From Prolixibacteraceae bacterium (lineage in GTDB: Bacteria; Bacteroidota; Bacteroidia; Bacteroidales; Prolixibacteraceae), in NCBI GenBank assembly GCA_030602265.1, contig JAUWAB010000029.1, forward strand, positions 1 to 46,802: a stretch of DNA of 46,802 nucleotides, read 5' to 3'. Shown here piece after piece: positions 16,717 to 26,089 of the stretch (position 1 is its first letter; every line of letters begins with the position of its first letter). The notes under the pieces were generated by a model. It was not told where the DNA came from and ran no database searches. It saw nothing but the letters and a program-made list of their open reading frames with translations. A program made the position numbers and the translations under genes.

Positions 16717-19700
16717 ATGAAGAAAAAACTAGATGGGAGATACCCGGCCCGGTCGGGTATCTGTAAATTTTTGTTAAAAATGAAATTGCTTGCGATTTTT
16801 TTGATGGTTGCCTTTACTGCAACCTCTTCAGAAAGCTACTCTCAGGGCACAAAATTCAACTTTCGGTTGAATAACGTGACCGTAAAGGATGTTATCCAGG
16901 AAATTGAGGAGAGGAGCGAGTTCGTTTTTTTATATAGTGAAGAAGATGTTGATCTGAGCAGAAAGGTTACGGTAAGGGTTAAAGATGAGACTGTTGAGTC
17001 GATTCTGGACCAGGTCTTCAAGGGAACGGCAAACGACTGGAAAGTGTATGACCGGCAGATCGTGCTGGTTAACCGTGAAGAAGAGTCGCCTGCTCCGGCA
17101 CCAAGAGTCCCGGAAACCATTAGCCAACCCGAAAGGAAATCCATTTCCGGTATTGTGAAGGATAACCTGGGTATTGGATTGCCCGGTGTTTCCATTATAA
17201 TAAAGGGCACCATGACCGGAACGGTAACCGATGTGAATGGTGAATTTACCCTTCAGGCTGCGGTAGGCGAAGTGCTTGTCTTTTCTTTTGTTGGTAAGAC
17301 CCCTGTTGAGGTGGCCGTCGGACAGCGTAATATCATCGATGTGGAATTGTTTGATGATGCCACTGAGATTGAAGAAGTTCAGGTGGTAGCTTTTGGTGTT
17401 CAGAAGAAAGAGAGTGTAATTGCCTCCATCGAGACCGTACGCCCGGGAGATCTTAAGCAGCCGGCTTCCAACCTGACTGCGGCCCTGGCAGGGAAAATCC
17501 CTGGAATTATTTCCTATCAGTCGACCGGTGAACCGGGTAATGATAACGCTCAGTTTTTTGTGCGCGGGGTAACCACATTCGGTTATAAAACCAATCCACT
17601 GATTCTGATCGACGGATTCGAGGCTTCCTCCAGTGACCTGGCCCGTCTCGAGCCCGACGATATTGAAAGCTTTTCTATCCTGAAAGATGCTTCCGCTACC
17701 GTTTTATATGGTGCCAGGGGTGCCAACGGGATCATCATCGTTGTCACCAAAGCTGGTCGTGAAGGCCCGACCAAGGTGAACGTCAGGCTGGAATCTCATG
17801 TGGCCACACCGACCCAGATGAACAAACTGCTGGATGGTGTGGATTATATGAGACTTTACAACGAAGCCCGTGTTTCGAGGAATCCCTTGTTAGGGACTTT
17901 TTACAGCGAACAGAAGATCCAGTCGACAATAGACGGGATCAATCCGATGATTTATCCGAATATCGACTGGTATGATGAGCTTTTCAAATCCTCTACCATT
18001 AATAAAAAGGCCAACTTCAACATTTCAGGTGGTGGTCGCGTGGCTACCTATTATGTAGCCGGTGGTCTGGAGAATGAAACCGGTCTTCTGAAGGTCGACA
18101 GCCGCAATAATTTCAATAACAATATTGACATCAACAGGGTACTGCTCAGGAATAACGTCGTTTTCAGGCTTACACCCACCACCAACCTGGATACCCGTCT
18201 GCAGGGCCGTTTTGAACGTTACAACGGACCTCGCTCGTCTGCCAGCAGTATTTTCGGCATGGTAATGAACTCCAACCCGGTTGACTTTCCTGCCGTATTT
18301 GAACCAGACCCGGCCAATCAGTTCAAAGACCATATTCTCTTCGGAAATACCTTTGTAGCTGGATCACTGAAGAATAATCCATATGCGGAGATGGTCCGTG
18401 GTTACGAAGACCGTAATGAGAGCACCATCACTGCTATGGCTACCCTGTCGCAGGATCTTGAATTTATCACCGAAGGCCTGAAATTTCAGGCTAAGGCATC
18501 GGTAAATACCTGGAGCAGATATTCCAGCGTACGCAGCTATAACCCATACTATTATGACCTCGAGACCTACAACCAGATTACCGGCGACTATACCCTTTTT
18601 GCACTTAATCCGACTACCGGACAGTCGTATCTTGGGGATGTGGTACCGGGCAGGGACGCCAGCGCACACTATTATTATGAAGGTCGTCTGAACTGGGACC
18701 GTCAGTATGGAAAACATACCTTTGGGATTATGACCGTTGCGATGTGGGAGGAATACCTCCTGACCGGTGGTAACAGTTATTCCATCTATGAAACTCTCCC
18801 TGAAAGGAATATGGGGAACTCGGGTCGTCTGGCCTACAATTACGACAGCCGTTATTTCATGGAGTTTACTTATGGCTACAACGGTTCTGAAAAATTCAGC
18901 GGAGAGAAGAGGTTTGGTTATTTCCCATCCATCGGAACCGGCTGGATTGTATCGAATGAAGAGTTCTGGAGCGGATTAAAAAATACGGTCAATTTGTTCA
19001 AACTAAAAGCAACCTACGGCAAAGTGGGTAATGATGCCATTGCCGGAAGAGCAGGCCGTTTCTTTTATCTGTCAGATATTTCCAAAGGTGGCGCCGGCTA
19101 CCGGTGGGGTTCAACCTTCATGAACGCATACGACGGTTATACCATCAGAAGATATGCCAACCCGGATATTACATGGGAGGTATCTACCAAAATGAATTTG
19201 GGTATTGAACTGGCCTTCCTGAATGAAGCCCTTAAAGTACAGGCTGACCTGTTTAAGGATGTCAGGGACCAGATCTATCTGGAGCGTCAGAACTTCCCGG
19301 CTACAGCGGGTATGGAAGCCGCCATCAGCGGTAACGTTGGTAAGGTGGATTCATGGGGTTATGAAGGTTCTATTGATTACCAGTATATTGCACCCAAGAA
19401 CTGGTGGCTGACGAGCCGTGCCAACTTTACGTTTGCCACGAACAAATATGTGGAGTTGGACGAAAAGGATTTTGCCGATGAATATCTGAAAAGAAAGGGT
19501 CATTCCATCAATCAGTGGTGGGGACTGATCGCCGAACGTCTCTTTGTGGATGAAGCTGAAATTTTCAACTCACCGAAACAGGATTTTGGACGGTACCAGG
19601 CAGGTGACATTAAATACAAGGACGTTAACGGTGATGGCGTGGTCAATGATAATGACCGCGTGCCGATCGGTCTGCCCACAGTGCCTGAAATCCAGTATGG

Positions 19701-20172
19701 ATTTGGTATGTCGGGTGGTTACAAGAATTTTGACCTTTCCTTCTTCTTCCAGGGTAACGCCAGGGTTTCTCTCTTTATCAACCCGGGAACCAGCGATAAC
19801 GGTATCGCCCCTTTTGCCAACAGAAGAAATGCCCTGACCATCATTGCAGAAGATTACTGGAGCGAAACCAATCCGAATGTACACGCATTCTGGCCGCGCC
19901 TTTCGGTAGACCCGCTGCCAAACAATACCCAGACTTCGACCTGGTGGCTCAGGAACGGGGCTTTCCTCAGGCTGAAAACTGTTGAAATGGGTTATAACCT
20001 GCCGGACAGAACCTTCTCTAAAATCGGCATGAAAAGCAGCCGTGTATACTTCAGTGGTGAAAACCTCTTTGTATTGAGTGCGTTCAAACTGTGGGATCCG
20101 GAAATGGGTCGCGGTGGATTAGGTTATCCGCCTAACAAGAGATTTAACGTGGGCGTTCAATTGTCATTTTAA
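16717..20172 (+). CDS. SusC-type TonB-dependent transporter with STN signalling domain
   Basis: An 1151-residue outer-membrane active transporter for oligosaccharides. In order it has a signal peptide to about residue 43 (hydrophobic LLAIFLMVAFTATSS), an STN/secretin-like domain (about 48-118), a carboxypeptidase-regulatory-like domain (about 142-215) starting ISGIVKDNLGIGLPGVS, a TonB-box-like EIEEVQVVAFGVQKK (217-231), a plug with LIDGFEASSSDLARLEPDDI and SILKDASATVLYGARGANG, and a long beta-barrel ending in GVQLSF. The STN domain is the part that contacts a FecR-type anti-sigma, matching the fecR gene directly upstream. The TonB-box and following region are divergent from the common DEVVVVGYGTQKK. 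A SusD gene follows 20 bp after. Confidence 0.96.
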   Translation: MKKKLDGRYPARSGICKFLLKMKLLAIFLMVAFTATSSESYSQGTKFNFRLNNVTVKDVIQEIEERSEFVFLYSEEDVDLSRKVTVRVKDETVESILDQVFKGTANDWKVYDRQIVLVNREEESPAPAPRVPETISQPERKSISGIVKDNLGIGLPGVSIIIKGTMTGTVTDVNGEFTLQAAVGEVLVFSFVGKTPVEVAVGQRNIIDVELFDDATEIEEVQVVAFGVQKKESVIASIETVRPGDLKQPASNLTAALAGKIPGIISYQSTGEPGNDNAQFFVRGVTTFGYKTNPLILIDGFEASSSDLARLEPDDIESFSILKDASATVLYGARGANGIIIVVTKAGREGPTKVNVRLESHVATPTQMNKLLDGVDYMRLYNEARVSRNPLLGTFYSEQKIQSTIDGINPMIYPNIDWYDELFKSSTINKKANFNISGGGRVATYYVAGGLENETGLLKVDSRNNFNNNIDINRVLLRNNVVFRLTPTTNLDTRLQGRFERYNGPRSSASSIFGMVMNSNPVDFPAVFEPDPANQFKDHILFGNTFVAGSLKNNPYAEMVRGYEDRNESTITAMATLSQDLEFITEGLKFQAKASVNTWSRYSSVRSYNPYYYDLETYNQITGDYTLFALNPTTGQSYLGDVVPGRDASAHYYYEGRLNWDRQYGKHTFGIMTVAMWEEYLLTGGNSYSIYETLPERNMGNSGRLAYNYDSRYFMEFTYGYNGSEKFSGEKRFGYFPSIGTGWIVSNEEFWSGLKNTVNLFKLKATYGKVGNDAIAGRAGRFFYLSDISKGGAGYRWGSTFMNAYDGYTIRRYANPDITWEVSTKMNLGIELAFLNEALKVQADLFKDVRDQIYLERQNFPATAGMEAAISGNVGKVDSWGYEGSIDYQYIAPKNWWLTSRANFTFATNKYVELDEKDFADEYLKRKGHSINQWWGLIAERLFVDEAEIFNSPKQDFGRYQAGDIKYKDVNGDGVVNDNDRVPIGLPTVPEIQYGFGMSGGYKNFDLSFFFQGNARVSLFINPGTSDNGIAPFANRRNALTIIAEDYWSETNPNVHAFWPRLSVDPLPNNTQTSTWWLRNGAFLRLKTVEMGYNLPDRTFSKIGMKSSRVYFSGENLFVLSAFKLWDPEMGRGGLGYPPNKRFNVGVQLSF

Positions 20173-20192
20173 AACCAATAAATAATTAGAAA

Positions 20193-22157
20193 ATGAAACT
20201 GTTAAGTAAAATACTTATACTCATATTCACCCTTTCACTTGCCCCGGCTTGTTCGGATTATCTGAATGTGGTGCCTGACAATACGTTAACCCTGGAGGAT
20301 CTTTTTAAGACCCAGGAAGAAGCCTGGAATGCATTAGCCAAGGTGTACAGTTTTATGCCAAGGATCGACCTGACCCACGAAAGTATGTGGACAGCAGGTG
20401 ATGAATGGCTTGGACGACTCGATTTAAATGAAAACACGGGTAACCTCAGGGGAATCAGGTTGATGCGAGGATTGCAAAGTGCTTCCAGCCCGATATTGGG
20501 AACCTGGTCGGGAACCAATGCAGGCAAACACCTGTACCGTGCCATCCGCCAGGCCAATGTTTTCCTCGAACTGATTGACCGTGTTCCGGACATGACAGAA
20601 CAGGAAAAGAAGAACTGGAAAGCCCAGGTGAAATTCCTCAAAGGATATTACAGCTTTTTGCTGATCCAGCAGTATGGACCGATTGTACTTGCCGACCAGC
20701 TGATTACTCCGGATGCAACCCGTGAACAGCTTTTCCAGAAAAGGGCAAAAGTTGACGAAAGTTTCGACTATGTAATCAAACTGATGGATGAAGCTATACC
20801 GGACCTTACCGAGAGGGCTCCTTCAACACTGTTAGGCCAGATCGACCAGGTAGGCGCCAAAGCCATTAAAGCCAGGGTCATGTTGTTCAGAGCCAGCCCT
20901 TTCTTTAACGGAAACCGTGAATATTTCGGCGATTTTAACGACCATGATGGGCAACCATTCTTCCCGCTGGAGTATAACAAGGAAAAATGGAAAGATGCCA
21001 TCGATGCCATTGAAGCAGCCATTACCGCAGCGGAAGGTGCAGGAGTTGCCCTTTATTCATACGAAAAGCAGCCTTATCTTTTCGATCGTGAAGATTACAC
21101 AGCCAACCAGGAGAACCTCCAGAAGCTATATGACCTGAGGATGCTGGTTGTCGATCCCTGGAACAAGGAACTTATCTGGGGTTTCTCCAATATCAACGTA
21201 TACGGGCAGGGCGAGCTGGCGCATTCAACCAATATGAGACTCCCACTGGGTTATGGCGACGGTGTGACCAACACTCCGGAATATTCGTGGCAGTGGATGG
21301 GAACCACCTACCGGATGGCGGAAAGGTATTACACTAAAAATGGTGTGCCTATTGAAGAGGACCAGACTTTCAACCTTGACAAAAAGTGGGAACTCACCGT
21401 AACGCCCAATGCCGACAGCCCTGAATATCAGGAAATGCGCGGAATCATGCAACCGGGTGCCGAAACCATCAGGCTGTATCTCGACCGTGAACCAAGGTTC
21501 TATGCTAACCTGGGGATAACCGGCGGTTACTGGAGGACCCACGGAGTGCGTATCCGTACCATGATGTATGCCGGCCGCGACGGGGGTTACAACTCTTCAC
21601 AGCATAGCACCGACTACTACGAATCAGGAATTGCCATCAAAAAGCTGGTCCATCCGGAATCCAAATCAGGAGCATGGCAGAGGACCATCAAGTATCCTTA
21701 TCCGATTATTCGTCTGGCCGACCTCTACCTGATGAAAGCTGAAGCCTACAACGAGTATTACGATACTCCCGGGCCTCAGGTGTATGAAGCGATCAACCGT
21801 GTTCGTCAGCGCGCCGGAATTCCCGATGTGGAAACCGTTTGGTCTGATCCGATGATCGTAAGATCGGTCAATAAGCACAAAACCAAGGAAGGCATGCGCG
21901 ACATTATCCTTCAGGAAAGAGGCATCGAATTCGCCTTTGAAGGAAACCGTTTCTGGGACATGATCAGGACCAAGAGGGCAGTAATGGAATTCTCCACGCC
22001 GATTTGGGGCTGGACTTACACAGGTACCACCGGTGCTCAGTTCTTTAACCTGGAAGTAAAACAAATCAGGAAATTCACCATCACCGATTGTCTTTGGCCG
22101 ATTGATCTGAACGAAATGAACACCAACTCTAACCTGATCCAGAATCCGGGTTGGTAA
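20193..22157 (+). CDS. SusD/RagB-like surface glycan-binding lipoprotein
   Basis: A 654-residue SusD homologue that caps the SusC barrel at the cell surface and binds glycan. A lipobox ends at C20 (LSLAPAC-SD). The body has SusD-family features: an N-terminal helical TPR-like half with AKVYSFMPRIDL and VKFLKGYYSFLLIQQYGPI, the RLADLYLMKAEAYNEY helix, INRVRQRAGIP, the LQERGIEFAFEGNRFWDMIRTKR block and the terminal NLIQNPGW. It is longer than typical SusD (500-600), the extra length lying in the middle (about 300-430). It is co-transcribed with susC 1. The glycan specificity is not readable. Confidence 0.95.
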   Translation: MKLLSKILILIFTLSLAPACSDYLNVVPDNTLTLEDLFKTQEEAWNALAKVYSFMPRIDLTHESMWTAGDEWLGRLDLNENTGNLRGIRLMRGLQSASSPILGTWSGTNAGKHLYRAIRQANVFLELIDRVPDMTEQEKKNWKAQVKFLKGYYSFLLIQQYGPIVLADQLITPDATREQLFQKRAKVDESFDYVIKLMDEAIPDLTERAPSTLLGQIDQVGAKAIKARVMLFRASPFFNGNREYFGDFNDHDGQPFFPLEYNKEKWKDAIDAIEAAITAAEGAGVALYSYEKQPYLFDREDYTANQENLQKLYDLRMLVVDPWNKELIWGFSNINVYGQGELAHSTNMRLPLGYGDGVTNTPEYSWQWMGTTYRMAERYYTKNGVPIEEDQTFNLDKKWELTVTPNADSPEYQEMRGIMQPGAETIRLYLDREPRFYANLGITGGYWRTHGVRIRTMMYAGRDGGYNSSQHSTDYYESGIAIKKLVHPESKSGAWQRTIKYPYPIIRLADLYLMKAEAYNEYYDTPGPQVYEAINRVRQRAGIPDVETVWSDPMIVRSVNKHKTKEGMRDIILQERGIEFAFEGNRFWDMIRTKRAVMEFSTPIWGWTYTGTTGAQFFNLEVKQIRKFTITDCLWPIDLNEMNTNSNLIQNPGW

Positions 22158-22201
22158 GTACATGGAAGTAGGATAAGTTAACATCTATAAAAAGTAAATA
22201 T

Positions 22202-23479
22202 ATGAACACATTAAAAAGATATATTCTCCTGATATTCGCAGCATTGCTTATTCTGACGGCCTGCGAGGAAGAATTGAGGCACAGGGCCTCATCCGATGAC
22301 AAAGTCCCGCCTCAGCCACCCACAAATGTTACCTATAAGCCGCTGTTTGGCGGTGCCCGGTTCTATTATGACCTGCCGGCCGATGAGGATCTTCTCAGTA
22401 TTGAGGCTACTTATACGAATGCAGATAAGAAAACCTTTACTTTCTCATCTTCTTATTTTGTCGATTCTCTGGATGTTTATGGTTTTGGAGATACCATCGA
22501 CTATAAGATTGATCTTTATGCCGTTGACCGTGCAGGGAACCGTTCCAACCCGGTCAATGTAACCGTGAAACCACTGGAACCTGCTATTACCAGGGTTGTC
22601 AAATCACTTGATCTGAAACCGGGATTCAGCTCGTTCTTTCTTGATTGGATAAATGAACTGGAACAGAGCATCAACGTTTACATCGATTTCAGTTACAGCA
22701 AGGGTGGGACAACCCATCAGCATACTGCGGTATTTTCATCGAACCTTCCGTCAGACCGCCGGTTTGTGGAAAACCTGTACCTGACCCCCCAGGAACTGGT
22801 AAGCGTGAAAGTCCGCGTTACCGATATATACGGTAACAAATCAGAACCGGTCGACCTGGGTCAGATTTCACTTTTGGAAGACATCAAAATTCCCAAGAAT
22901 AACTGGTTCCTGCCGGCTGCCAATGATTCGATAGCCGGGGTTCCGCAGTGTTTCGGCGATGGTCTGGAAGGCCGCCTCCGTTATGTGATCGATGATATCA
23001 TTGACCGCGGGGATAACCTCAACTTCATGCATACCCACAGCCGGGGTAAAACCGGGCGTACCCAGGACGGAAATATGCCCTGGAATGTGATCATTGATAT
23101 GGGTGACTATTATGAGCTCAGCCGTATTGTGACCGTACAGCGTCATTCAGGAGGTCTGGCCAATATCAACCGGGGACAGTACTATGGCGGTGAAAACGTG
23201 GGAATCTACGAATTGTACATACTCAATGAAGAAACCAATGAGTGGGAGTATGTAACCCAGCATAAAATTGAAGTGCCGGTAGGACTGAGCGAACTCGAGT
23301 TTGTTAAGAAAGGGGAGGCCGGCGACATGGCTTATATGTATCCCGACAATCCCGGATATACCAAGCCTGCCCGCTGGTTCAGGTACCGGGCAATGAAAGG
23401 CTTTGGTGGTAACTATACGCTGGATAATGCCAACTGTTTGTCAGAAATTACCCTGTACGGACGAAAGGCGGTTAAATAA
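22202..23479 (+). CDS. PUL accessory surface lipoprotein (DUF4959/DUF5126/DUF5000-like)
   Basis: A 425-residue lipoprotein with lipobox Cys21 (ILTAC-EEE). Three beta-rich parts are apparent: an N-terminal fibronectin-like domain (about 30-125, with PPTNVTYKPLFGGARFYYDLP and YAVDRAGNRS), a second one (about 130-225, ending VTDIYGNKSEPVDLG), and a C-terminal discoidin/F5-8-type-C-like domain (about 235-422, with MPWNVIIDMGDYYELSRIVTVQR and LSEITLYG). This layout matches DUF4959-DUF5126-DUF5000 proteins that commonly follow SusD in Bacteroidota. It is likely a surface glycan-binding protein that helps SusCD. The order of genes and spacing (44 bp after susD) support one operon. Domain names are from recall, not a search. 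Confidence 0.8.
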   Translation: MNTLKRYILLIFAALLILTACEEELRHRASSDDKVPPQPPTNVTYKPLFGGARFYYDLPADEDLLSIEATYTNADKKTFTFSSSYFVDSLDVYGFGDTIDYKIDLYAVDRAGNRSNPVNVTVKPLEPAITRVVKSLDLKPGFSSFFLDWINELEQSINVYIDFSYSKGGTTHQHTAVFSSNLPSDRRFVENLYLTPQELVSVKVRVTDIYGNKSEPVDLGQISLLEDIKIPKNNWFLPAANDSIAGVPQCFGDGLEGRLRYVIDDIIDRGDNLNFMHTHSRGKTGRTQDGNMPWNVIIDMGDYYELSRIVTVQRHSGGLANINRGQYYGGENVGIYELYILNEETNEWEYVTQHKIEVPVGLSELEFVKKGEAGDMAYMYPDNPGYTKPARWFRYRAMKGFGGNYTLDNANCLSEITLYGRKAVK

Positions 23480-23514
23480 ACCAATGAATTAATCAGTTAA
23501 AAGAAAAAGAATTT

Positions 23515-25170
23515 ATGAGAAATATATTAATGTTTATTGTAATCGCTTCAACCGCTCTGCTTTGGTCATGCGATGGCATGTACGATAAACAGAAGGATTT
23601 TGAAGGTGAAATCGTTTATCCGGCCAAGTTCGATACGATAGTCGGAAGAATCGGCTATGAAAGGGTAGAGATAGACCTCCTGAAGGCTGGTCGCATTCCG
23701 GCCAGCCAGATTAAGATGGGTAAAGCAAAAAAGACCGTGGTTGAGTATGACAATGAAGAGGTGGTCATTGACTCACTGGCATCGTGGGTAAACATCACCG
23801 GGCTGGACCAGTCCAAATTATACCGTTTCAAGGTGTATACCATTGATGAGTTCGGAAACAAATCCGTACCTCAGGAGATTGCCCTCATTCCGTTTACCCG
23901 CAGCGACCTGGCCTCTTTCGCCGTATCGCCGCCCAGGGTAATGGCTTCACCTTCTGCAGCCGTTATCGACTGGCCAAATGGAATTACTTCGGTGTTGATG
24001 AATTATGTGGGACTGAGCTTCGAATACACCGACAAAGATGGGGTGAAGAGAAGCGGACAGCGTGGTGCCGATTCACGGTTCTTTATTGGAAACGTTACGG
24101 CCGGCCAGCCGGTAGAGTTAAACATGACCTACCGTATTGTCCCCAAAATCAATCGGGTGCCTATTCTGGATACCGTAAACCTGGTTGCCAAACTGAATGT
24201 CAATATGCCAACCAGCTCAAGTGTATTCCCGGCATCAGAAAGAAATATCCTCCTTGCCAACGGTGTAACAACTTTTACCGCGGATGGCGTATCCGGGTTC
24301 GAAAAACTGGTTTATCCGATTCATGCCACTTCACTGCAGGATATCTTCTACTTCCCCAACCTGAAGACCCTGGATCTGACGGGTGGCGATATGTTTAACC
24401 TTCCTGAGCTGGTATACGACAGGAATAATGTCCGCGATGTCGTGGGCGGTGGCGCCTATTCACCCTTTATGCGCAGGGCAGGTGATATTTCTGCAGGCAA
24501 TCAGCAGGCGCTTAAAGATTTGTTGGAATCAGGAATTATCCGGAAGGTTTATTACCGGCCCAATTCCATGGGATTGGATAACCTGCTGGCTCCCTATGTT
24601 GCTTCTGGTGTGGTCGAACTGGTACATGGTCCGGAGTCTGTACTGATCGACAATCAGTTCCATCTCGATGGCGTAGTCCAGGACAATAACTGGCGGCTCG
24701 AATATACTTTCCCTGCAGTAGGTTATCCTGCCGGGGAGAATCTGGAGAATGTATACAAGGTAGAACTGAAAGCCCGTAACGGTTCATTTGTTTTCGCACT
24801 TCCCAAGGAATATCAGTTTAACCTGAAGGAGTACAGATATCTCAAATTTAAGATATATACCCCTGCAAAGAATGCCTTTGAAGGTGCCTATGCTCCTTAC
24901 CAACGTCTGTGGCCCAGGGTGATGAACCGGATGTGGTCATTTGCCGACAACAGTGCATTCGGTCAGGAGCTCTGGAATATGGACCATATCTGGATTGCTG
25001 ATGCTGACCTGAATAAGTGGACAGATATCACCATAGACCTGAATGCAGCAGTAAACCGCCATAACCGGGTAATTGTGCTGAATATCGGTGGTGAACCCTC
25101 GGTAAATCCATTTACTCCACCTGTGCCCCTGATCTATTATTTCGCGAACATCCGGTTCTCAAAGAACTGA
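23515..25170 (+). CDS. PUL accessory surface lipoprotein (DUF4998-like)
   Basis: A 551-residue lipoprotein with Cys19 (LLWSC-DGMYD). The N-terminal 130 residues look like a DUF4998-type domain (EIVYPAKFDTIVGRIGYERVEIDL and LYRFKVYTIDEFGNKSVPQ). A second beta domain follows to about 230. Residues about 250-395 contain a leucine-containing segment with FYFPNLKTLDLTGGDMF and a distinctive GLDNLLAPYVASGVVELVHG. The C-terminal about 150 residues resemble a beta-sandwich, possibly carbohydrate-binding (DUF5013-like). It is the last gene of the susC 1 operon and is followed by a strong terminator. It is probably a surface glycan-binding protein; specificity is unknown. Confidence 0.75.
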   Translation: MRNILMFIVIASTALLWSCDGMYDKQKDFEGEIVYPAKFDTIVGRIGYERVEIDLLKAGRIPASQIKMGKAKKTVVEYDNEEVVIDSLASWVNITGLDQSKLYRFKVYTIDEFGNKSVPQEIALIPFTRSDLASFAVSPPRVMASPSAAVIDWPNGITSVLMNYVGLSFEYTDKDGVKRSGQRGADSRFFIGNVTAGQPVELNMTYRIVPKINRVPILDTVNLVAKLNVNMPTSSSVFPASERNILLANGVTTFTADGVSGFEKLVYPIHATSLQDIFYFPNLKTLDLTGGDMFNLPELVYDRNNVRDVVGGGAYSPFMRRAGDISAGNQQALKDLLESGIIRKVYYRPNSMGLDNLLAPYVASGVVELVHGPESVLIDNQFHLDGVVQDNNWRLEYTFPAVGYPAGENLENVYKVELKARNGSFVFALPKEYQFNLKEYRYLKFKIYTPAKNAFEGAYAPYQRLWPRVMNRMWSFADNSAFGQELWNMDHIWIADADLNKWTDITIDLNAAVNRHNRVIVLNIGGEPSVNPFTPPVPLIYYFANIRFSKN

Positions 25171-25214
25171 TCAGGCAGATTCCCGACAGAACTCAATCTT
25201 TCAGGTATAGATTC

Positions 25215-25249
25215 AAAAGCTGTCCCGTTCATTCGGGGCAGCTTTTTTT
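25215..25249 (+). terminator. Rho-independent terminator of the susC 1 operon
   Basis: AAAAGCTGTCCCG and CGGGGCAGCTTTT pair along 13 positions (one G-U) around a TTCATT loop and run into TTTTTTTA. It lies 45 bp after the last operon gene and separates block A from ECF sigma 2. Confidence 0.9.
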
Positions 25250-25321
25250 ATTTTATTTTAGTATTATTTGTTAATTATTCATTAATATTGTTCCAAACTA
25301 CACCAGTAAACCGCATTCTGA

Positions 25322-25879
25322 TTGGAATCTGATCTTCACATATGGACTCAATTTCGCTCAGGTGATAAAAGTGCGCTTTCGTACATTTACCACGCGCATG
25401 TTAAATTGCTATTCAGGTATGGTAAGAAATTCACCTCTGATAGCGATCTTGTTAAGGATACCATTCAGGATCTTTTTTTTGATCTGATCAGAACGCGCGG
25501 GAATTTAGGGGATACCGACAATATCTGTTTTTATCTCATGAGATCTTTCCGAAGGCGACTTGCCGTTAACATGAAAAAGAGTGAGTCCCGGTTTAGGAGG
25601 GAGTTTTATGAAACACAACCTTTGATTGATTATTCCATGGAGGATAACCTGATCGGTCAGGAATTTATGGCGGAAAGGTACCGGTTCATTCATAATGGTC
25701 TTAAAGAACTGAATCCCAGACAAAGAGAAATACTTTTTTACCGGTATACCTGTAACTTTAGTTATGAACAAATCTGTGAGCTGATGTCGCTCAAATATGA
25801 TTCTGCCCGAAAACTGGCGTTCAGGGCCATTGAATCATTACGTAGAATGGTCGATGATTCTGTATTTATTGATAAGTAA
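25322..25879 (+). CDS. ECF RNA polymerase sigma factor 2 (TTG start)
   Basis: A 185-residue ECF sigma factor, strongly similar to sigma 1. Shared blocks are DTIQDLFFDLIRTRGNLG (46-63), FYLMRSFRRRL (70-80), LNPRQREILFYRYTCN (130-145) and LMSLKYDSARKLAFRAIESL (154-173). The frame is closed by a TGA immediately before the TTG at 25322, and no ATG follows until the middle of region 2. TTG is therefore the most likely start, aligning with residue 7 of sigma 1. Unlike sigma 1, no fecR follows; the next gene, 210 bp on, is a GH16 enzyme. Its regulator may be the small anti-sigma-domain protein at 32484. A weak start codon could keep its level low. Confidence 0.88.
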   Translation: MESDLHIWTQFRSGDKSALSYIYHAHVKLLFRYGKKFTSDSDLVKDTIQDLFFDLIRTRGNLGDTDNICFYLMRSFRRRLAVNMKKSESRFRREFYETQPLIDYSMEDNLIGQEFMAERYRFIHNGLKELNPRQREILFYRYTCNFSYEQICELMSLKYDSARKLAFRAIESLRRMVDDSVFIDK

Positions 25880-25968
25880 CAAGCAGAAAACCAATAAAAA
25901 CCCTCTCCGCTTATCGTTGCGAAAATGGTTTTGAATATTTGATCCAGTGGATAAAAAGTCTTTCATTC

Positions 25969-25985
25969 TTCCGGGAAACCCGGAA
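25969..25985. other. Palindromic hairpin between sigma 2 and the GH16 gene
   Basis: TTCCGGG-AAA-CCCGGAA is a perfect 7-bp stem with a 3-base loop, 90 bp after sigma 2. It lacks a U-run, so it could be a weak terminator, an operator or a leader hairpin of the enzyme operon. The rest of this 210-bp gap is AT-rich with no recognisable promoter. Confidence 0.4.
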
Positions 25986-26089
25986 AGATGGTATTTCAAT
26001 TAATTTGAATTTTTTCTGTCCACAGTTTTAATATCCCGGTCTTTCTATTTGAAAGTGTGTCTGTAATATCAATAGAAATACCATAAGAC

